A DNA stretch of 39,947 nucleotides, from positions 2,473-42,419 of the forward strand of contig FLMG01001782.1 in the NCBI GenBank assembly GCA_900088475.1, in the 5' to 3' direction. Every line of letters starts with the position of its first letter. The stretch's first letter is position 1. Below, one piece after another: positions 10,058 through 28,600 of this stretch. Source of the DNA: Hyphochytrium catenoides. Its lineage: Eukaryota > Sar > Hyphochytriomycetes > Hyphochytriales > Hyphochytriaceae. Below the pieces are notes generated by a model, which saw only the letters and a list, made by a program, of their open reading frames with translations, was not told the DNA's origin and did not search any database. The position numbers and the translations under genes were made by a program.

Positions 10058-13000
10058 ATGGCTCCCGCTAACAAGAAGGCCGGCAGGCGCAAGCGTAGAG
10101 ATGACAGTGAATCTGAAGCAAGCGCCTCAGAATCAGGTTCGGCAAGTGGCTCTGAGAGCGAGGCTGAAAGTGCAGCCTCCTCATCAGCCTCTGGATCCGG
10201 ATCGTACTCGGGCTCGAGCTCCGGGTCGGGATCAGGTATTGCTGGACTCTTCACAGATACACGAGGAATGAACGGCTAACGCCGCAGCATTGCAGGTTCA
10301 GGCAGTGAGGAGGGCTCAGGTTCAGAAAGTGGTTCTGGCTCTGAAAGTGGTTCAAGAAGCGGCTCTGAATCGGGATCTGAATCCGGTAAGGCATACGATA
10401 GAACAAGGCTAGTATGATCTCCTCGTACCTCTAAAAGCAAACTGCTGGCATGGCACTTCTTCATTGAATAGCCTCTGATGGAGGGAGGAGACGGTCGTTG
10501 CGGAAGAAAAAAGGGGCAGCTTCACCAGCTACCAAGGGTGACCGGCCAAAAGGCGTCCGGACGTTAAAGCCCAAGCCCAAACCGCCACCGAAGCCCAAGG
10601 CCCGCAAAAAGAAGGCTGCTGCCAGCACCAAAAGAGCCAAGAAAGGTGAAAGCTGAATTTGACGTTAAGTGTGCCAAAGAAACAGATTCATGCAGTGCTA
10701 ACCTTGTAGTAGCGTCTGACAGCGAACCTGAGAGCAGCGATGATGACGATGACGGTACTAAAGCTCTGGGCTTTGGCGAGAGTCTCATTAAGGATGAGGA
10801 AGACGAAAAGTACCTTAACTCATTGCCAGAGCTGGAGAGAGAAAATGTCTTCAACGAGCGTTATGAGAAGAGAATGGAATGGCTTAAGAACAAAGAACTG
10901 CGCAAGGAGATGCGGTATGAATACTGCACTTATTTCCTTTTCATAATAATAGTTAACGCCTATAATCCAGCAAGCAGCAGCGTGAGGAAGCCAAAAAGGC
11001 AGGCAGAAGTCAGCGGTCCAGGCCATCCCCCCAAGGCAAAGCAGGACCAGCAGAAAGCGATGAAGATAGATCAGAGAAAAGGGGTGAAAAAGGAAATGAA
11101 GCTGCTCCAGCAGTACCAACAGAGCGTTCTACAAGGAGTTCCTTACGCCGCGGAGCTGATGAGAAGTAGGATGACTCTACAATTAGCTTCTTTGAAGGAC
11201 TTGGTTCTTATCTCGCAATTTCAAGGGATGATAGGAAGAGTGCTTTGGCTGACTTGAAGCGCCGGCGAGGGCTCCAGGAGGAGTCGGGACGTGCGATGAT
11301 GCTTGAGTCTGAAGAAGAGGATGAACTTAGCGACGGTGCCGCTGAAAGAGACAAAGCCATGGTCAATAGGGATAGGAAGCGAGCTAAGAGGATGGAAGAA
11401 ATAAGGTAGGTAACCGCTTCAGAGTTCTTGGTTGACGGGGACTAACCGTCTATCCTACTTCGCGTTGTTCTTGCAGACGTAAGGCAGACTCTGAGAGCGA
11501 GTATTCTGAAGATGACCGACCTAAAACTAAAAAGAGTAGGAGAAAGGATAACGAGTATCCTCCTGGGCGGGACGAAGAACCGGAGGAGGTGGAAGCGGAT
11601 CCCGAATTGCGTCAAGAGATTGGCCTGGAAGACCTCAACAAGGTTCGCCTAAGGATCATCTCGCATTGCATACTTCAGCGTTGATTGCTTGCAGTACCGC
11701 TATGTTAGAATGTTTGTGCTAACGAGCTCTATTCAGATACGAGTTCCACGCTACTACTTGGAAAAGTGGCTCTTTGAGCCGTTCTTTGAGAAAGCAGTGG
11801 TTGGGAGCTTTGTTCGGCTTGGAATTGGAGTCCACAATGGTGAACAGGTGTGCTCACATCTAGGTCTAGGCACGTAGGTTCATACACTCAATTTTGGTTG
11901 CAAGGTCTATCGCGTCTGCGAAGTCACAGGAGTGACAAGCTACAAGCGCACCTACCAATTAGGCAGTAAGAAGACCGATAAGGCACTGTTGTTGATGCAT
12001 GGAAAGGCTGAGAGGGCATTTCGCATAGACCTTATATCAAACCATCGCTTCACAGAGGTATGATACGTTTTGCAGGTTCCCATATGTGATAAGGACTGAC
12101 CCCCTACTACCGTTCGCATCTGACCTCGCCATCTATCTCGTGACATCCCACTCGACGCATTGGCGACACGATTCTATCGCGGATAGGCTGAGCTATACAA
12201 GTGGCTGGAGGCAATGAGAATAGCTGGCAGAAGAATAATGACCAAAGGCGCGGCTCAGAGGAAGTACACGGCAATGGTAGGTGGCTAATATTCAAGCAGG
12301 AGGTCAACCTCTAAATTTTCCTATTCATAGATAGTGGTACCCATCTTCGTCTCGCTCTCACTCTGCTACGGTCTGAACGATGTTGACAATCTTGCTTGCA
12401 ATCACGCAGATGGACGCAGTGAACCATCGCTACACTAACGAAGAGATCAATGACTTGATCAAAATGAACCAGGTTGGTGTGACTTCTCTTCGATAGACGC
12501 TATGTCTCGTGCTCAATATTGTGCCTGTAGGCCTCGCGCAAGACTGCCCATAATATCGCTGCCGAGAAGTCCAAGAAAGAAAATGAACTGAAGCTAGCGG
12601 AGGAAGAGGGGAATGTAGACAGAGCAGTTAGACTGGCGCAAGATTTGGAACGGCTAAAGCAACAGGACGAAGAGCGGAAGGAGCGATTGCGATCCGGGAA
12701 GGGTAGGCTCTGTTGCTTAACAACTTACCAACTCTTTGGCTTCATATTTCCTTAAAAAGTAACCCCTCGCAGCCAACCTGTGGGCCAAGATCTCGCGAAA
12801 GAACAAGGATTTGAATAGCTTAACAGACATCCAGGTAGGACTAAAGAAGCAAGAAGCTGCAAAGGACACAGACAAGATTGCCTCGAAGGAGTTTGACCCC
12901 TTCAGCCGGCGAAGCTGTCAGCCGAAAGTTCTGTGGAGGACTTCCGCGAAAGAAGAGCAGAAGCCGACAGAGTAAGCCCCAATAACTTCTGGCCCTTATC

Positions 13001-13447
13001 CTTCTAGTGCAAGCTGATCTGCGCTGTTCCTAGGAATGAGAAACCGCGCCCTGCGGAGGACGGCTCCCGTCCAGATCTAGCCCCTCCTAGCCATGACCCG
13101 GCACTGAACTTCATCAATCTAAAACCAAGCCCTCAAACTCCTGGAGGAGTAAGTCTGATTGTGATCCTTGCTCTGGGCTCTCGTTCTAACGTCATTGACT
13201 GCAGGCAAACGTCCACAGTGAGCTTTCCATCGATGTCTCGAGACCCAGTTTAGATGAAGGGCGAACCCCCTCTTTGGCTACCTACAGTCCACCTTCTTAC
13301 GCAAGGGGCAAGACAGTTGCAACCCTCTCGTTCACACATGCGGTTACCCAAGGTGATGCCGCTCCGTTAGGACCTCGTGAGCGGAAGGGTTTGTCTCTGA
13401 AAGAGTATTTTGCCCGAGCCCACGCCGCTCAAGCTGGCACTGAATAA
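10058..13447 (+). CDS. RTF1: RTF1, Plus3-domain subunit of the Paf1 complex
   Basis: RTF1 links the Paf1 complex to elongating RNA polymerase through Spt5 and promotes histone H2B ubiquitination in the nucleus. Exons: 10058-10235, 10296-10385, 10472-10645, 10710-10914, 10971-11405 (see below), 11477-11642, 11737-11847, 11905-12057, 12187-12276, 12410-12472, 12531-12702, 12773-12971, 13034-13148, 13205-13447. Phases agree at every junction; length is about 778 aa. The N-terminus is a low-complexity acidic Ser/Gly/Glu region, then a basic Pro/Lys stretch. The Plus3 domain (about residues 390-510) is clear: LNKIRVPRYYLEKW, FVRLGIGVHNGEQVYRV, TYQLGSKKTDKAL, ISNHRFTEAELYKW. A charged coiled-coil segment follows. 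Oddity: an in-frame TAG at 11167-11169. An intron at 11113-11169 (GTACCA...AAGTAG, 57 bp) would remove it in phase, but this is a guess. Confidence 0.95.
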
Positions 13448-14469
13448 GCGATAGGTTGGCCCCAAGAAATATCAAAAAGGCCTCCCTAGCTACCTGAAGC
13501 GAGACAGTCTCGCCTATTTATTGACGTAGGTAATAGTAAACGATTCATGGCCCAAAACGGACGACTGAACGGTCGAGCCTGAAACAGCTACGGAGGGCGG
13601 ATGAAGCTCGGTCTGTGATCGTCCTCCTCACCTTGTTCTAAGTTCGTGGGCCGGCATTAGCCTCCTCTTTATCAAATATGGCAACATCTGCATAGCACCT
13701 TGCGACGGAGCTCTAGTTGCATGTGTCACAAGTAAGAGGACTGTCATCCTGTTGGATGCTGTCGTCCTTGGTTGAGAGAGTTTTGCGGTGATTTTCAGTT
13801 AGAGCTTCAGAGCTTCACTTATTGCTCTTCATCAACAAGACCAATGACAGGAACTTTTCAGCACAGAAGGAAACACTACCTAATTCCTCGTATTGGGTAC
13901 ATATTTATATAAAGTTCCTTTCATGAAACCTGAAAGGAATCAATCTTTCCAGGTCCGATGGTTCTTGTCGACATGGTAGAAAGTTCGCACCCGATTGGAC
14001 TCATTCCGTGCTTCTGATCTCCATTTGCAGACGGCAGAGATGCAGATTCATCGCATCGGTGGGGCGGTCTCACTCCTGCATGTCCTGCATCCGACTAATC
14101 TCTTCTCTGGCAACCTCCCTCAATAATGCGTCATAAGGGTCTACAAGACCTGTTGGCTATCTAGCCTGACGGGCAGCTTCTGCTGCACCCATGTCTGGAC
14201 GATGTCAACTACACGTCACTGTAGGTGCTATCATAGCTCTTCAAAGGGCTTTCACAGCTCTTCATCTACTCTTCCTGGCCCGAGAGGCTTGACCATCAGG
14301 CTTCATAGAGCTAGTACGTTTTGGAAGCAGTCATTCGAAGCCATGGAAGCCATGAACATTATGAATACAGACATGGGACGTGAAAGCATGAAGATCGCCG
14401 CACTCCGCGATACTGAGCAAGATAGTTAATGTGTGGGAGAAGCCTTTGCCTCGGCCAACTATTAATACA
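13448..14469. other. Intergenic spacer RTF1-USP with TATA-like run and inverted repeat
   Basis: About 1 kb without a recognised gene. It contains an A/T-rich TATTTATATAAA run at about 13902-13913 and, immediately after it, a perfect 9-bp inverted repeat (13915-13923 and 13931-13939). A 75-codon reading frame at 14202-14429 shows no family resemblance and ends just before the USP start codon. The spacer presumably holds the RTF1 3' end and the USP promoter. Confidence 0.5.
13915..13939. repeat. Perfect 9-bp inverted repeat with 7-nt loop
   Basis: TTCCTTTCA at 13915-13923 pairs perfectly with TGAAAGGAA at 13931-13939 across the loop TGAAACC. It directly follows a TATA-like run. It could be a regulator site, an RNA hairpin, or chance in A/T-rich spacer DNA. 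Confidence 0.6.
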
Positions 14470-20167
<5,698 letters not shown>

Positions 20168-20310
20168 CCATCCTCCATCTAGCTGCACCGCCTCGTGGAG
20201 AATCCGCTACCTTAGAATGGCTGAAGGAGACTTTGAGAAAGGAGAGTGACGTGTACTATCTGGTGTTCCTGCATTTTTTCAAATTAACCTCGTCTCCAAG
20301 CACTCCTTGG

Positions 20311-23300
20311 TCATCCGTTCTGTCGGGTGTTAGCGCGGGAGAGAAGGTCGCGCCTGCTTTGAGTCGTCATCTCCCTCAGTTCTCTCTGCCTCATTCTCCT
20401 CAGCGCTTGCAACTTCATATACTCCCGACATAGCTCCTTTTCCAGTTGCTTGCGGGGAGAAAAGATGAAACGAAGCGCGACACTAAGAGAAGGCGGCATC
20501 AACCGCTCCGTTTCCTTCGTCCCGTTGATAAGGACGTCATACTTGACGGAGAATTTGGTAGATAGGGTGAGTTGATGAATCTCTTGATTCCACAGCTGGC
20601 GCAGAGAGACTCGAGCCTATAGAGAGATCATTCACAAATAGAATTACAAGTCAAACATTCGCTCCTTCTGCGCTCTTAGCAGACGCGGGGTTGAAGTCTT
20701 ACGTGAGCAATGGTCTCCTGTCCTCCCGAGAAGTCCAAGATTCGTAGGACCAGGCGACCCCGCTTGACCGGTATCTTCTCTATCACAAGCTCCTAGATAT
20801 TCATGGGTAACTGTTAGCAGCGCCGAGCGGACGGACCAAAGATGGCAAGAGTGCCCTAGGAGACCTGGTTCCATTTGGGCTCAGTAGTATCTGTACGCGG
20901 CTCAGAGTACACTATCTCTGTCAACTTTTTCTCTGCGCTTTCTTCGCTGTCTCCATCCTCATCGTCCTCATCAACAGAGGGAGAAGCCACGACATATACC
21001 GCCATCTGCGAGTCAGGCTGACGGCAAAGAGTATAACGAAGAAGGATAGTTAGGGATATAAAAGCTAGAGCAGAGTGAAGAAGGACCGGGCCGTCTCACT
21101 TTTCTTGGTGCATCCCTCCTTTCACTGTTTAACGCCAAAGGAAGGCCTATGGCTTCCTTGAGATATACACTCAATGACCCCAATGGGGTCTTGGCCTAAA
21201 GTTCGACGGAAAGGATCATAAGGACAGCGCAGGAGTGAGGATCAGTAAACGAAAAGATAATCAGAGCAAAGGTGAAAGAGAACGTTGGGGGGACTCACAA
21301 AGGTGAGATAAATGAACCAAATAGTGTCATAGACGCACAATGGGTAGGGAACAGGTAACGAGACCCTAGGGTGCGCAAGGAGACCATTAGAGCGACCCGA
21401 TGGCCAAGGAAGTGAAAGGAATACCTGACCACCCATGCCGACACCCTCGTCTGACTCTGTGTAACCCGTGTCCAAGAGGGTTGTGAGCTCTTCGCGAATT
21501 CTCTTTTGGCCGGTTGTCATTCGATTGATATGATGAACGTGAAGCACGTGAGATCGCTTGCTATAAGTCAAGGGTAAAGAGGAACTCAAGAAAGGTGACG
21601 TGATGGAGGCAAGAAGAGAGATAGAAGGATTCATGAGGATGATACCAATTCAAGTTTTTTGGCTCTAACTCATAAGGAGACAGACTGGGGCATTGTGGTG
21701 GGCTGACATCCTACCGCAACACTCAGTTTCAGCTGTTGGAGCTGTGCTTCGGAGTCTTCTGGCAAGACTGGAAATGGCAGGGGTGGCGCACTAGGAGAAA
21801 CTATGACCGGAGTCTTCTCGTCAATGCTCGAAGAAGGCGGACAAGGTACCCCCAAAGTATTTCTATCGCTCAACTTATTCGCTTTAAACCACTCCCTCTG
21901 GCAGAACGAGAGCACTCTGAAAAGAGTGTCAGGAGTCGCAGCCGGCTTCTTTTCCTCTCTGGTAAGTTCAGCCGCCTTTTCTGCCAACTCGCTTTGGATG
22001 GCGATGAACTCTTCCTCTAAAGCCACGTCGGCGTTCTCTTGCAATCGAAATGCGTCATCCCTGTTCGGCTGGTGAAATATAGAAGGACGGCGTCAGGGAA
22101 GAAGAAAGCAAACAAGTCAGGGCCCCAAAGCTCAAGTAGGCTGTTAATAGCTTGTTGCTGAGAGATATGGTGGACTATCCCCCGAGACTTTATACATCTA
22201 ATGTCCAGCCCAAGGTTCTGGACTGAGAAGGAAGCTTAAGCAGAATTAAAGGATTTTTGTCGCTTGGCATGTCAGAGTCTAACATCAGTAGCACATTAAG
22301 GAACTGGAAGACACAGAGAGTACTCTTAATCGTCTAGGAAGTGACCAAATCCAAGATTTCGGATAACCTGATGTCTTGTCGCTCGGTATTGCTCAAGATG
22401 CCTACCAACCGAGACAGAGACAAGGCAGGAACAGCCACGGACTGAGTGGCACGATAAATAACTGACCAGACAAGATATACGAACTTCAAAAAGATGCAGA
22501 AGGAGAAAAACGTCCGGGGGCGCGTTAGAACTAGCACCTGAAATGGATTAGATAGAGCTATTTGGGGCTGCTGACAAGGAGTCAACATAATCAGGGGCAA
22601 CTATTGACTGACCTACCGCTGTTGAGCGTGAACAGCCCTTAGGCTCAACTCATCGAGTCGGCTGACGGTCGAACCCCAAACCTTTCTCCTCCCTGCCTCT
22701 CTCACGTCATCCCTATCGAGCAATTTGTCAGGTAAGGAAGGTCTGAGGGGTTTGTTGAGGCTTTTTGCCTCCTCTCTCCCTCTGCCTGCTGTTTGCTAAT
22801 TTTTTTTCTCTCCGGCTCCTGCAGCTCTTCCCTGCCATCCTGTCGTCGTCTCACGTTTCTAGCATCATCTTCATAAACTCCTCTTCTCCCTACCTTCTTT
22901 GTAGACATAAAAGGAGTGTCTCTACCGCTTGGCGGTACTCTGGCCCGAACAACTGGTGAGAGTTGGCGGTCCACCCGAGCGCTGCCTTCTCGTCGAGTGA
23001 TAGTATCTTCGTCTTATTCCTCACGCTTTCAGTACCCTGGATAATCTCTCTCATCGTCTTTCCGCTCCTCTCTCTGGCGTCAGTGTCCACTCCTCCAGAG
23101 AGTAGCAGTTCGACAATGTGAGTGGCTCCTGCAAGGGCAGCCTGAATATCAGCAGGGAAGGACGAAATCAGCGGTTCCATGAGTCATTGAGATAGACCTG
23201 GTGGTGGGTGGAGGGAACAAAAGACTGATGGTGATTGAGGCAACTGGGTGCTAAGAGTGAAACACCCATGTTCAAACCTTCTCTCATTACCTCCATGTAA

Positions 23301-24242
23301 GGCGTTCTTCCAGTGTCCTGGCCAAAGTGAAGACGTCGTGAGGACAGGAAAACAGCGAAAGACTAGGTTGTCCAAGTTTAAAAAAGGAACAGGGTTTCCC
23401 TTTTTCCCCTATAGACATAGACGAAGAAGTAGGGAAAGGGAAGAGACCAAAGCTACACCTCCAAAGAGATGATAGCAACGGCATGAAAAGCCAACATGCA
23501 TAATAGACTAGAGGAGAGTCAATAAAGAATAAAGGCTGGTCATGCTAATAGGAGTTCTGACGGTCTATACCTTAGCCGCCAGATTGATGTCGGCACCGAA
23601 CTCTATAAGGAGCTTAACCATGGCGAAGTTGCCTTCTTTGCAGGCAGTGATTAGTGGTGTCACCCCTCGCGCCTGCAACAGACGCGTTAGGTGATGGTCC
23701 ATATGAAAAGAGTGAACAAGAGAGAAGAAGACTCCATGATTCTTATAATTATTGAGGGAGAAGAGACCACCTGATAGTAAAAATAGGGATGCACAATGCT
23801 AAAGGAAAGAGCCGTAGTAGGACCACGAGGATAGGCAAGGAAAGTGAAGAGCGCTCATGAAGCTTAGTGCAGTCTTAATGTTAAGTGTAGGCTTCAAGGA
23901 ACTCACGTTTCCATGGTTAGGGTCCAGTCCAGCCTCTAACATCCGCCGGACTTGCTCTTTCTCGCCCTTTTTGACGCTATCTTGCAGAGTAGTCACTAGC
24001 TCAGGTCTTTTTTGTCCTAGGAAGAGCTTCTGCTGGAGCTCCTCAGTCTCTTTCTTTAGCCTTTGACTTCTCTCTTCCCTTTCCTTCGCTCTCTGCTCCT
24101 TGTTTATCTTCACACTACGCTGTAACGAGGCCTCTAAAGAAAGGTAGTTCGCCTGTTCCAAATAGGGCTTAGGCATGAAAGGGTCGGAGGGAACGAGTCC
24201 ACGCTGCTGAGAAGAGGAAGGTGACTGAGGAGAGCCACTCAT
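20311..24242 (-). CDS. Ankyrin-repeat and C2-domain protein
   Basis: I know no named orthologue. Twelve exons join in phase to 674 aa: 24242-23907, 23672-23571, 23317-23291, 23141-22926, 22795-22617, 22401-22368, 22068-21715, 21556-21425, 21195-21100, 21017-20865, 20792-20703, 20616-20311. Residues about 85-200 are ankyrin repeats (GVTPLITACKEGNFAMVKLL, GRTPYMEAALAGATHIVELL). A charged, probably helical middle region follows. Residues about 460-570 fit a C2 domain: PLGSLSVYLKEAIGLP, an acidic loop, EPKWNQ, RLVLRILDFSGG. A basic tail rich in Arg and Lys ends the protein. C2 domains usually bind phospholipid, often with calcium, so membrane targeting is an inference. Exons 3 (27 nt) and 6 (34 nt) are microexons supported by phase and repeat continuity. 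The frame is open above the ATG without another ATG, so the N-terminus may be longer. It converges with the USP gene, 143 bp between stops. Confidence 0.85.
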
Positions 24243-25130
24243 ACTGCTCTGCTGTTCCTGGGCCGACAAGGACCAAATCTCCTGCTCTCCAAATACCCCT
24301 TGCTTCCCGGCTTGCCCCCAGAACGGTCCTTGAGGTCCTACTGCAGATGGGTGCTTCAGATCACGCAGGCTAATACGCCGTCCTACCCTACGCTATCTTT
24401 CTTCTCTCTATCTCGATCTTCAGATATCGACTGAAGAACTGACAACCCCTTGTTGGTCTTCTTTGCCAGCCACCCACCAGCGCTTCGTTCCGCAGCTATC
24501 AGTCTTGTTGTATCGCAGCATCTCACGATAAGAAAGAGGCCATTGGACGAGGCAGCAAAGCTTGTGGGACAATCTTCAATATCCCGATGCTGCCGACGTG
24601 TGACAGATATCGCTTTGGTGGGAGCCAGTGGAGGGTGGCAGCAAGAAGTGATAAGAAGAGGATTGCTTATGGGCCGTGCTCTTAAAGCGTCGTTGAGCTC
24701 TTGACCTTAGCGTGATGCCCTGCCGCCCCTCATGATGGTATGCTCCAACACAAAGGCAATGATGAGAAGAGGAGGCAGGGTTGGTCTTTCTCTCTGATGG
24801 CCGTCAGGGCAAACAAGCCATTCTTAGCCCCTCTGCACTGTCTCTTCGATCGGTTCCTGTCGTTAGCTCTCTGGGCATTACTTGCGATGCAAGTAGACTG
24901 ATAAGGGAAGTGGAAGGGTGCTTGCTTACGAGGCAAGAAGAAGGAGGAAGAATGAGCGACAACTTTCCCTTCATCAGTTCACCTCCATCACCCTCATGAC
25001 TCTTCCCTTCTGTCCTAAGGTTAAGCCGCCTCTTCCACTAGCCATACTGCTTTACTTAGCAAGAGAAGCTTCTAGTTCCCAAGGATATTCCGCAATGCCC
25101 ACCTTCTGATGCTCTTGACGTTACAACTAT
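24243..25130. other. Divergent spacer, no assigned gene
   Basis: This stretch lies upstream of the ankyrin-C2 gene. On the minus strand the ankyrin-C2 frame continues open to about 24385 but lacks an ATG, so it may be leader or a missed exon. Plus-strand frames at about 24450-24704 and 24781-24999 translate to sequence with no repeats, transmembrane segments or motifs I recognise. They could be exons of a small gene ending at 25471, but I could not join them in phase. Confidence 0.35.
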
Positions 25131-25471
25131 ATGGGTAATCTGGGTATCTCTTGTCCCATGTTAGTGATGATTGTGGGCGACCTGGGTGGGTCAGGGCGTT
25201 ACATTGCACAAATGATTGGAAAAAAGGACGAGAGGACTGCCTTTGGGTCATTGACTTTGAACTCTGCTGCTGGTGGTCAGCTTGGACCAAAGCCGCAGCG
25301 AGCTAGCGAGAAGGCTAATAAGAAGGATGAAGTGTGGACGAAGGACAAGGAGAGGCGAGGTGAGAAGCATTGTGAGTCAGGGGTGGAGAGAAGGACAGAG
25401 AGGAGCTAGAGGAGGAGGACAAGGGTGGTAGGGAGACGATGCTGAAGGATATGACCAGTGGGCGGTACTGA
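25131..25471 (+). CDS. Possible small unrecognised protein, two exons
   Basis: An ATG frame from 25131 runs to a good donor (CGAG|GTGAGA) at 25359/25360. It can splice in phase to an exon at 25410-25471, which ends in TGA. The predicted C-terminal half is highly charged and rich in Lys and Glu (KDKERREEEDKGG). The N-terminal part contains GRYIAQMIGKKDERTAFG. An alternative reads an ATG at 25108 and treats 25137-25196 as an intron. I recognise no family. The antisense strand of the same region also carries open frames, so even the coding strand is uncertain. Confidence 0.28.
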
Positions 25472-25674
25472 GATCCGGGAAGTGCTGTTGGTCTATTGGT
25501 GCCTGCGCCTAAGTAGGCAATGATGCTGGAAAAAGGCAGGCTGGAAACGGCGCCCCCCGCTAGAACGGTGCTGAGGTTTACCCTGTCGGCGAACAAGAGC
25601 GACTACATAGGCGACCTCGTCTGTCTTATCCCACAATGTGAAATGCTTTGGTAGCAGAGCCGAACCCAAGTCCG

Positions 25675-28600
25675 ATGGATGGAGACGCCAGTGCTGCTAG
25701 GGTGTCAGCTATCGGTTGGGCTGTAAGGGCTGGAGACGTTGAGGCCTTAAAAGCACTTTGCGCCGGGAGAGAGTCACTCCTCTTTCAGCCAGACGAGAAT
25801 GTACGTACGAAGCGTGGCCCCAGACATGATTTTAGGTCAATACCATTAACGAAAGGCTGCTCTGCTCCTTCCCTTCTTTAGGGCTTTACAGTCGTGAAGC
25901 TTGCAATTATACATCGACAGCCGAAGGTCCTCCGGGTGCTAGCGGACGAGCTAGGAGTTACTTTCTCTTCCCCTTGTGAGATAAATGTATGTCTTGTCTG
26001 TCTTCCTGCGCAGGTTCGCTCTTGCTATCTGCTACAAACCTCTCTGTCCCTCGTGCTCGGCGATATATCTTATTCTTCCGTAACTATCAATGTGCACGTA
26101 GAATGTCCTCGTGAAATGTCTTAAGGGTCTCTCGCTGCTTGCTTCCTTTTATCTATCTCTGCGAGCAGGGAGCAACCCCTATCGAGGCAGCGGAGTGGGA
26201 GTTGGAGCACTCACAGACAGCAGCACAAAGACAGATCGCCGAGGAGATTATCAATGTCATCGCTGAGCGCTTGTTTCGGAGGAAGAAGTCCGAGGTTCGT
26301 CGTCTTTGAGCTCTTCTGTCTCCTAATTCTCGCATCTTGCTTCGTTCTCTCCTTTCTTTGCTTTGCTTGTTGTTTACGGGTTGCTTACGCTGTTTCCTTA
26401 ATAGGTATCACTTTCCCATCCTACCTCAGATGAAGCAGGAACATCCCCTCATGACACGCCGCCTAAGTCACCTCTCATCAAACAAGAAGAAGCCTTTCGA
26501 GATGTCAGCGCAATCTTGGTTGAAACCTTGTCCCCTCTTCAAGAAGGACGAGAGGGGAACAACGAACAGCAAGATCGACAAGCAAGCAAAGAGGATGGCG
26601 AAAACAGATTATTAGCTCCCCCAATGCCGCTGGACATACCTGCCCCTTCACATGAAGCTCTAGAGCTAAAGAATCCTCTCTCACCGACAGAAGAACTTCC
26701 CGCTCCTTCTTATGAGACCGGGACATTGAAGTTGTATGTGCGAAGAGATCCCTTGGTAAAAGTGGATGGCGACCTCGTGCAACGTCCGCCTCCTCCTCCT
26801 CCTCCTCCCGGCCCTCCTCCTGCTAATGTCCTTAGACTGATTCCCAAGGGATCAGGCAACTACGCCTCATCACCTTTCTCCTTGGCGACTGGAAGCTCAT
26901 CGACTGCTTGCAACCACACTCCGCTTGCACCACGGCCCTATACTCCATCCACCACTGCGGCTGTGTTATCCTTGTCTGGATCTGACGCTCATCTGTCCAC
27001 ACCGGAAGCATCTCGTCTTTCTCCTTCACCTTCAACTCTTCGTCCCATCCCCCCTCCGCCGCCCTTGCCTTCCATCTCTTCGTCTCGTCTACCGCCAGCA
27101 ACAGCTCCTTCGTTTAAACAACCATTAAAGAGAGAGAAGATGGCAAGAGTTCTTGGGTCCAAAGGGCTTAAAGGTCAATCTTCTGGAAGAGTAGAAGCCC
27201 AAGTCAAAACTCTTGACCCTTGTACCTCAGATGTTGTCCGGATGAACAGTAGCCGTTCTCAAAGTTCTGAATGCAAGCCGGCTCGTGATCATTCTTCCAC
27301 TCGGACGGAAAAGCCCATGACTTCCAAGGTGCGTCTACTTCTCCTCTCTCTGTTTTTCTTCATTCTCAGCTTGTTTCTTCGCTGAAATACCCTCAGTGAC
27401 CTGAGCTCTGGGTTCTCGTTCAAATTTGGTTTGGTCGGTGGTTGCCAGTCTTGCCCCATGTGAGACCCTTACGTGTGATAGGGCTATTTTGCAGCCTCCA
27501 ATCAAGTGCTGCCACCTTATCCTCTCCTTTGTCTTCTATCCTTCTTTCTCTCTTCTCAGATGATCTGTCTTCTTTCCGCCTTCGCTGAGTGGATCAACTG
27601 GCTCCAAGTCTGGAAAAGGCCCGTGGACGCCTCGAATCTTATAGATCAGACCCGTGATGGGCTTCTTCTGTGCGCTTTGATTCAAAGATTTCTACCGAAA
27701 GCTGTTTTCAAGTAAGGAGACAACGTACCAAGAAAATCTTCTTCCGTCCTCGTTTTTGACCGTTTCTCTTCACCGTAGAGGACTCAATGCTAAATGCTTG
27801 ACGTTCAAGGCCGCAGAGAAGAACATTGAGGAGGCTATTCAAGCGCTCTGTCGCGCAGGTGCCCGGCCCAAGAATGTCCCTAAACCCATAGAGATCTATC
27901 AGGGATCGCCGACGAAGATCATCAACCTGGTATTTTGTCACCTAAATTCCCGCTCTGTCTTGTCCTGCCATATGCTGATGGTCTTCCTAAACATGGGGTT
28001 CCTCTGTCCGGAAAATGCCATTCTGTCGACGAATGCTTTGTGCTCTCGTAAACATCGATCAACTAGATGACGGAACTAGCAGAAGTCTTGGCCATGCCAG
28101 CGCTAGAGACAGAAGCAGCTGACTTTCTACCAAGGTAAGCCATTAGCCTCTACGTTGGCTTCTTGGTTCTTGGTCCAGCGGCTTTATTGTCCTTCACCTA
28201 GGGTTACATATCCCAACTGCTGACAATGCACTCCTGCTGTCAGAATTGATCACATGATGCGACAGCACAACTACTCACTGCCAGTGAGTGCCCTGTCTTC
28301 CCCTTTCTCTACCTTGTGGGCCCATTGCCGAGACGGCTATCCGATACTCTGCATCCTCCAAGCCCAAACAGTTGTGATGGACCCAGAGATACAGTCAATC
28401 TCGCTCTTGGAACTGGAGGTGAGGCAAATCATTCTGTGCTTCTCCCCAGCCTAACATCAAGGCCCCATCAGACCTGCACTGCTCCCACGCTAGGGCTGCA
28501 TAATTTTGGATCATGTTCAAGGCCGTTTAAAACTTTCCTTCACCTAACGGAGACTCTCCTCAGCCCTATAGCGCCTCCATTATGTAGCTCGCTCCGGCCA

